Part shown: positions 7,378 through 10,440 of the stretch, one piece after another
Layout: each line of letters starts with the position of its first letter
How positions within the stretch are numbered: the first letter of the stretch is position 1
Source of the DNA: Bordetella sp.
Lineage (GTDB): Bacteria > Pseudomonadota > Gammaproteobacteria > Burkholderiales > Burkholderiaceae_B
Direction of reading: 5' to 3'
NCBI GenBank assembly: GCA_027450125.1
Contig: DAIDKG010000050.1
Coordinates: 1 to 10,440 of the forward strand
Length of the DNA stretch: 10,440 nt
Notes under the pieces: model-generated
What the model was told of the DNA's origin: nothing
What the model saw: only the letters and a program-made list of their open reading frames with translations
The model's database searches: none
Position numbers and translations under genes: made by a program

Positions 7378-7995
7378 TTACTTGCGCTTGAGCTGCTCGA
7401 GCACCGCGAAGGGCGACGGGCGGCGTTCGGCGGGTTCCTGCTCCGCCGCGGCGCTGGCCTGCGCGCCCGGGCATACTTCATGCCTGGGCACATAGGGGAC
7501 GTTCAATATCAGTTCGTCCTCGATCTGGGCCAACAGATCGAAATGCCGCGAACCCACCACTTTTTCGGGGTAGCCCACCGAGGGGACCGCAGCAGCATTT
7601 TCATCCTCTCCGTCTTCGTCATCGAAGAACGGATCCTCATCGTCCTGCAAAACACCAAGATCGTCGTCCAGATCCGCCTCGGACTCGACCAACTGCAGCG
7701 CGGACTGCGCATCCACCGCGAAGGTGAAGGGCTGGCCGCAGCGCTGGCAATCCAGCAGCAGGCCGGCCCGCACATGCAGATGCAAGAGCGGTTGGCCGGA
7801 AATCACGCCGGTTTTGCCGGTGCCCAGGCCCATCGAGCCCCGCACCTGCCAGGCCGCAAGGCCGTCCTGCTCGGGCAGCCCGGTGCAGAGCCGCAAAAAG
7901 CGCGCCAGCGCCATTTCGCCCGAGACCAGACCGCCGCTTTTAGCCAGAGCAAAGACATCGATATTGCGTGGATCGGCCAAATTTCTAGCCACCAT
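7378..7995 (-). CDS. yceD: YceD / DUF177 family protein, associated with 23S rRNA accumulation
   Basis: A 205-residue cytoplasmic protein of the DUF177 family. The LDCQRCGQPF motif (C83 and C86) is the usual paired-cysteine signature, and C175 in VPRHEVC could be a further ligand, though metal binding is not shown. The C-terminus has NVPYVPRHEVC and ends in a basic QLKRK tail. Family studies link DUF177 to 23S rRNA accumulation in bacteria and chloroplasts; the mechanism is not known. Residues about 104-133 are extremely acidic (for example DDEDPFFDDEDGEDE). I chose the ATG at 7995 with GGGGAAGA upstream. An in-frame start at 8079 would add 28 residues that do not look conserved and would occupy most of the leader. 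It is the first gene after the divergent promoter region and precedes rpmF, as in E. coli. Confidence 0.9.
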   Translation of the reverse strand: MVARNLADPRNIDVFALAKSGGLVSGEMALARFLRLCTGLPEQDGLAAWQVRGSMGLGTGKTGVISGQPLLHLHVRAGLLLDCQRCGQPFTFAVDAQSALQLVESEADLDDDLGVLQDDEDPFFDDEDGEDENAAAVPSVGYPEKVVGSRHFDLLAQIEDELILNVPYVPRHEVCPGAQASAAAEQEPAERRPSPFAVLEQLKRK

Positions 7996-8113
7996 TTGTG
8001 TCTTCCCCGGATCTTTCCCGCTCGCCTGGCCCGTTTGCCTGCACGCGCCTGCGCCGAACAGCCTGCCCGGCACAGTCAAATGCCCAGGCGGGCAAAGCTT
8101 GCAAAAACATTAG

Positions 8114-8143
8114 ATAATACCGTGACTTACGACCAATTGTCAA
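8114..8143 (-). promoter_or_regulatory. Near-consensus sigma-70 promoter of the yceD-rpmF-plsX-fab operon
   Basis: On the minus strand a perfect TTGACA (8143-8138) is followed after 18 bases by TATTAT (8119-8114, 5 of 6). This is the best promoter match in the window. Transcription would start near 8107, giving a leader of about 110 bases before yceD. That leader contains a small stem (TGCCC and GGGCA at 8081-8094). The -35 box ends only 8 bases upstream of the divergent maf start codon. Confidence 0.8.
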
Positions 8144-8151
8144 AAAACAGC

Positions 8152-8763
8152 ATGTCTGCAGCCTCTACCCCGCCCGCCCTGATTCTGGCCTCCAGTTCGC
8201 GCTACCGCCGCGAGCTGCTGGCTCGCCTGCGCCTGCCCTTCAGCGCCGTGTCTCCCGATATCGACGAAACCCCCCGCCCGGGCGAGGCACCCGCCGATCT
8301 GGCGCTGCGCCTGTCCGTGGAAAAAGCCCAGGCCGTTGCGGCCGGCCATCCGGGCGCTGTCGTCATCGGTTCGGACCAGGTGGCCACCGTGGACGGCCAA
8401 CCCCTGGGCAAGCCCGGCAATTTCGAACGCGCCGTCGAACAGCTCAGCCGCCTGTCGGGCCGGGAGGTGCAATTCCATAGCGCCCTGGCCGTGACCGACG
8501 GCGTCCGCCTGGAACGCGCCGATATTGTCACCTACTGTCGTTTCCGCCATCTTACGCGGGCGGCCATCGAAGCATACCTGCACGCCGAGCAGCCCTACGA
8601 CACGGCGGGCAGCGCCAAGGCCGAAAGCCTGGGCATCGCGCTGATGGAGAACATGCGCAGCGACGACCCCACCGCGATCATCGGCCTGCCGCTGATCGCG
8701 CTTACCGGCATGCTGCTCTCGTTCGACCTTGATCCGCTGCAGCGCCCGGGAGCGCCGGCATGA
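8152..8763 (+). CDS. yceF: Maf/YceF-type nucleotide pyrophosphatase (probable 7-methyl-GTP pyrophosphatase)
   Basis: Maf proteins hydrolyse non-canonical nucleoside triphosphates to monophosphates, keeping them out of nucleic acids. The YceF subgroup prefers 7-methyl-GTP. The 203 residues show ILASSSRYRRELL (11-23), DETPRPGE (38-45), the catalytic aspartate D75 in IGSDQV, GKP at 86-88, and the AGSAKAESLGI and IGLPLIAL segments. The closest pattern I know is E. coli YceF, which also diverges from yceD-rpmF-plsX, so synteny supports the subgroup. The start is ATG at 8152, giving MSAASTPPALILASSS. No good SD precedes it. An in-frame GTG at 8122 would add ten residues but also lacks an SD. The end overlaps the next gene by four bases (ATGA). 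Confidence 0.93.
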   Translation: MSAASTPPALILASSSRYRRELLARLRLPFSAVSPDIDETPRPGEAPADLALRLSVEKAQAVAAGHPGAVVIGSDQVATVDGQPLGKPGNFERAVEQLSRLSGREVQFHSALAVTDGVRLERADIVTYCRFRHLTRAAIEAYLHAEQPYDTAGSAKAESLGIALMENMRSDDPTAIIGLPLIALTGMLLSFDLDPLQRPGAPA

Positions 8764-9482
8764 GCGCGGCAGGCCGCGGCGCCCTGCACCTGATACCCGT
8801 GAGCCTGGGCGAATCGCCCGCGACGCGCTGGTTGCCCGAGGACGTGCGCGCGCTTTCGGCGCGGCTGGACACCTATATTGCCGAAAACGCCAAGACGGCG
8901 CGAGCCTTCCTCAAGCAGGTGGGCGCAGTCCGCCCCCTGCAGGAAATCACCATTCACACCCTGACGCCCGACATCGACGCAGGCCAGATCGCGCAGTGGC
9001 TCAAGCCTCTGCGCGAAGGCGCTGAGATCGGCCTGGTGTCGGAAGCGGGCTGTCCGGCCGTGGCCGATCCCGGCGCGCGTGTCGTAGCCGAGGCGCACCG
9101 GCAAGGCCTGCCCGTGCGGCCCTGGGTGGGGCCGTCCTCCATCCTGCTGGGGCTGATGGCCAGCGGCCTGGACGGCCAGCGCTTTGCCTTTCACGGCTAC
9201 GCGCCGGTGGACCCAGCCGAGCGAGCCAGGCAGTTGCGCGCCTGGGAGCAGCACTCGGCCAGGCATGACCAGACGCAAATGCTGATCGAAACCCCTTACC
9301 GCAACGCCGCCATGTTCACGACCATGCTGGGTGCCCTGCGCGCAGACACCCGGCTGTGCGTCGCGCGCACACTCACCACCGCAGACGAGCTGGTGCAGAC
9401 GCGCACCGTGGCCGAATGGAAGCAGGTGTCCGCGCCCGACCTGGACAGAAAACCCACGCTATTCCTGTTCCTGGCGCGCTGA
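8760..9482 (+). CDS. RsmI-like SAM-dependent methyltransferase, tetrapyrrole-methylase fold
   Basis: A 240-residue protein with the layout of the RsmI branch of the tetrapyrrole methylase family. It contains GLVSEAGCPAVADPG (about 91-105) where RsmI has the VSDAGTPxISDPG motif, GPSSILLGLMASGL (about 124-137), RFAFHGYAP, and MLIETPYRNAAMF in place of the usual YESPHR region. It is shorter than RsmI (about 280-300) and its N-terminus departs from it: the usual ATPIGNLxD and AEDTR segments appear as IPVSLGES and AENAKTAR. RsmI 2'-O-methylates C1402 of 16S rRNA; whether this relative has the same target is unknown, and it is more likely a paralogue. It overlaps yceF/maf by four bases (ATGA), so the two are probably translated together. 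The substrate is not assigned. Confidence 0.85.
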   Translation: MSAAGRGALHLIPVSLGESPATRWLPEDVRALSARLDTYIAENAKTARAFLKQVGAVRPLQEITIHTLTPDIDAGQIAQWLKPLREGAEIGLVSEAGCPAVADPGARVVAEAHRQGLPVRPWVGPSSILLGLMASGLDGQRFAFHGYAPVDPAERARQLRAWEQHSARHDQTQMLIETPYRNAAMFTTMLGALRADTRLCVARTLTTADELVQTRTVAEWKQVSAPDLDRKPTLFLFLAR

Positions 9483-9528
9483 TGCGATGACGCGCAGCCC
9501 CCAGCCTCGAACCACCCTACCGAAACCC

Positions 9529-10329
9529 ATGCGACTTCCTACCTTGCGCAATGTTGCCCGCGCCGCGGCCGCATGGATCGCGCCCGCCCTGGCGGTCCTC
9601 CTGTCCGGCTGCGCCACCGGACCCGTGCCCATCGACCGCTCGATACACGCCGTCGCCCAGGACAGCCGCGTGCGCTACGTGGTGCTGCACTACACCGCCC
9701 TGCCCGATGCCGAATCGCTGCGCGTGCTGTCCACGCAGGACGTCAGCGCCCATTACCTGATCACCGACGACAAGCCGCCGCATGTCTACCAACTGGTGCC
9801 CGAGACGCGCCGCGCCTGGCATGCCGGCGACAGCTCCTGGTATGGCGAGATCGCGCTCAACGACAGCTCGGTCGGCATCGAGATCGTCAACCTGGGCAAC
9901 AGCACCGGCGACTGGCAGCCCTTCACGCGCGGACAGATCCGCACGCTGATCGCCCTGCTGCGCGACATCGTGCGGCGCAACGGCATCGAGCCGCAGAATA
10001 TCGTCGGGCACAGCGATATCGCGCCGCAGCGCAAGGTCGATCCTGGCCCGCTGTTTCCCTGGCGCCTGCTGGCGCAGCACGGCCTGGGACGCTGGTACGA
10101 CGAAGCTGCCGAAGCAGCAACGCTGGCGCAGTTGCAGGCCGGACCGCTGCCCGGTGTGGCATGGTTCCAGCAGCAGTTGCAGCGCTTGGGCTACGACTGC
10201 CCTCAGGACGGACTGCTGACACCTGCCACGCAGCGCGTGATCGCGGCTTTCCAGATGCATTACCGTCCGTCGAACTACGACGGCATGCCGGACGCGCAGA
10301 CGGCGGCAATCATGATGACGATGAAATAG
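9529..10329 (+). CDS. amiD: AmiD-like outer-membrane lipoprotein N-acetylmuramoyl-L-alanine amidase
   Basis: This zinc amidase cuts the bond between N-acetylmuramic acid and L-alanine of peptidoglycan or its fragments. Numbered from the ATG at 9529 (266 residues): a lipoprotein signal peptide ends in the lipobox LLSGC with C28 as the lipidated cysteine, and A29 after it favours outer-membrane sorting. The Amidase_2 domain (about 45-185) has zinc ligands H54 (VVLHYTA), H161 (GHSDIAP) and D171, with E118 (GIEIVNLG) and K169 as catalytic residues. A C-terminal peptidoglycan-binding domain (about 207-262) includes LQRLGYDCPQDGLLTPATQ and the FQMHYRP helix. This layout and length match E. coli AmiD rather than cytoplasmic AmpD. 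An in-frame ATG at 9487 adds 14 residues and lies only four bases after the upstream gene. Neither start has a clear SD; I prefer 9529 because its signal peptide is of normal length. Confidence 0.9.
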   Translation: MRLPTLRNVARAAAAWIAPALAVLLSGCATGPVPIDRSIHAVAQDSRVRYVVLHYTALPDAESLRVLSTQDVSAHYLITDDKPPHVYQLVPETRRAWHAGDSSWYGEIALNDSSVGIEIVNLGNSTGDWQPFTRGQIRTLIALLRDIVRRNGIEPQNIVGHSDIAPQRKVDPGPLFPWRLLAQHGLGRWYDEAAEAATLAQLQAGPLPGVAWFQQQLQRLGYDCPQDGLLTPATQRVIAAFQMHYRPSNYDGMPDAQTAAIMMTMK

Positions 10330-10354
10330 AAACGCCGGAAAGACGGCCCGGGCC

Positions 10355-10440
10355 TCACCGGATTTGGCGGCGCATCAGCGACGCCACCAGCGGATGCGCC
10401 CGAAAGTGCGCGAGCAGCTTTTCTTTCTGCGCGGCGGTCA
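10355..10440 (-). CDS. 3' end of an unidentified gene
   Basis: A minus-strand frame open from the window edge to a TGA at 10357-10355 gives a 27-residue tail, TAAQKEKLLAHFRAHPLVA then SLMRRQIR. The helical, amphipathic, basic composition looks like a real protein C-terminus and the codon use is GC3-rich like its neighbours. It converges with amiD, with 25 bases between the stops; those bases hold the palindrome GGCCCGGGCC and a weak 4-base stem but no clear terminator. I do not recognise the family. Confidence 0.55.
   Translation of the reverse strand, partial: TAAQKEKLLAHFRAHPLVASLMRRQIR

Noticed and set aside
7996..8079. A longer YceD with 28 extra residues from 8079
   Set aside because: The extension lacks DUF177 features. 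The ATG at 7995 has a usable SD and a typical N-terminus.
7363..8151. A long plus-strand N-terminal extension of Maf (about 263 residues)
   Set aside because: It runs antisense through yceD and across the promoter region. Maf proteins are about 190-210 residues, which fits the start at 8152.
10333..10354. Possible terminator between amiD and the right-hand gene
   Set aside because: It has only a 4-base stem and a GGCCCGGGCC palindrome, without T-runs on either strand. This is too weak to annotate.
1..10440. Mobile elements, CRISPR arrays, tRNA or other RNA genes, phage genes
   Set aside because: I saw no transposase or integrase frame, spaced direct repeats, tRNA-like cloverleaf or compositional break. 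The window is continuous housekeeping sequence.

Overview
The window is a GC-rich chromosomal stretch from a betaproteobacterium, most likely the Alcaligenaceae and probably Bordetella. That assignment rests on the look of the proteins and on the gene order, not on a search. I see no insertion sequence, phage gene, tRNA, rRNA, CRISPR array or sign of transfer. Almost every base belongs to a conserved housekeeping locus, and I found no convincing new biological system. The points worth a second look are regulatory or concern start sites.

Minus strand, read right to left (8143 down to 1): a near-consensus promoter (about 8114-8143) precedes yceD (DUF177), rpmF (ribosomal protein L32), plsX, fabH, fabD, fabG, acpP and fabF. 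This is the classical fatty-acid and phospholipid-initiation cluster. It is followed in the same direction by the extracytoplasmic stress sigma factor rpoE, its membrane anti-sigma factor rseA, and the 5' end of rseB, which runs off the left edge. PlsX makes acyl-phosphate from acyl-ACP. FabD makes malonyl-ACP, FabH starts chains, FabG reduces the beta-ketoacyl intermediates, FabF elongates, and AcpP carries every intermediate. RpoE, RseA and RseB form the envelope-stress switch. plsX/fabH overlap by 4 bases and fabD/fabG and rpoE/rseA are separated by about 10. The larger gaps around acpP (about 180 bases each side) hold a promoter-like site and strong hairpins, consistent with separate high expression of acpP.

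Plus strand, right end (8152-10329): yceF/maf, encoding a house-cleaning nucleotide pyrophosphatase, diverges from yceD and overlaps by 4 bases a gene for an RsmI-like tetrapyrrole-methylase-fold methyltransferase. An AmiD-like lipoprotein N-acetylmuramoyl-L-alanine amidase follows. The last 86 bases hold the 3' end of an unidentified gene on the minus strand, convergent with amiD.
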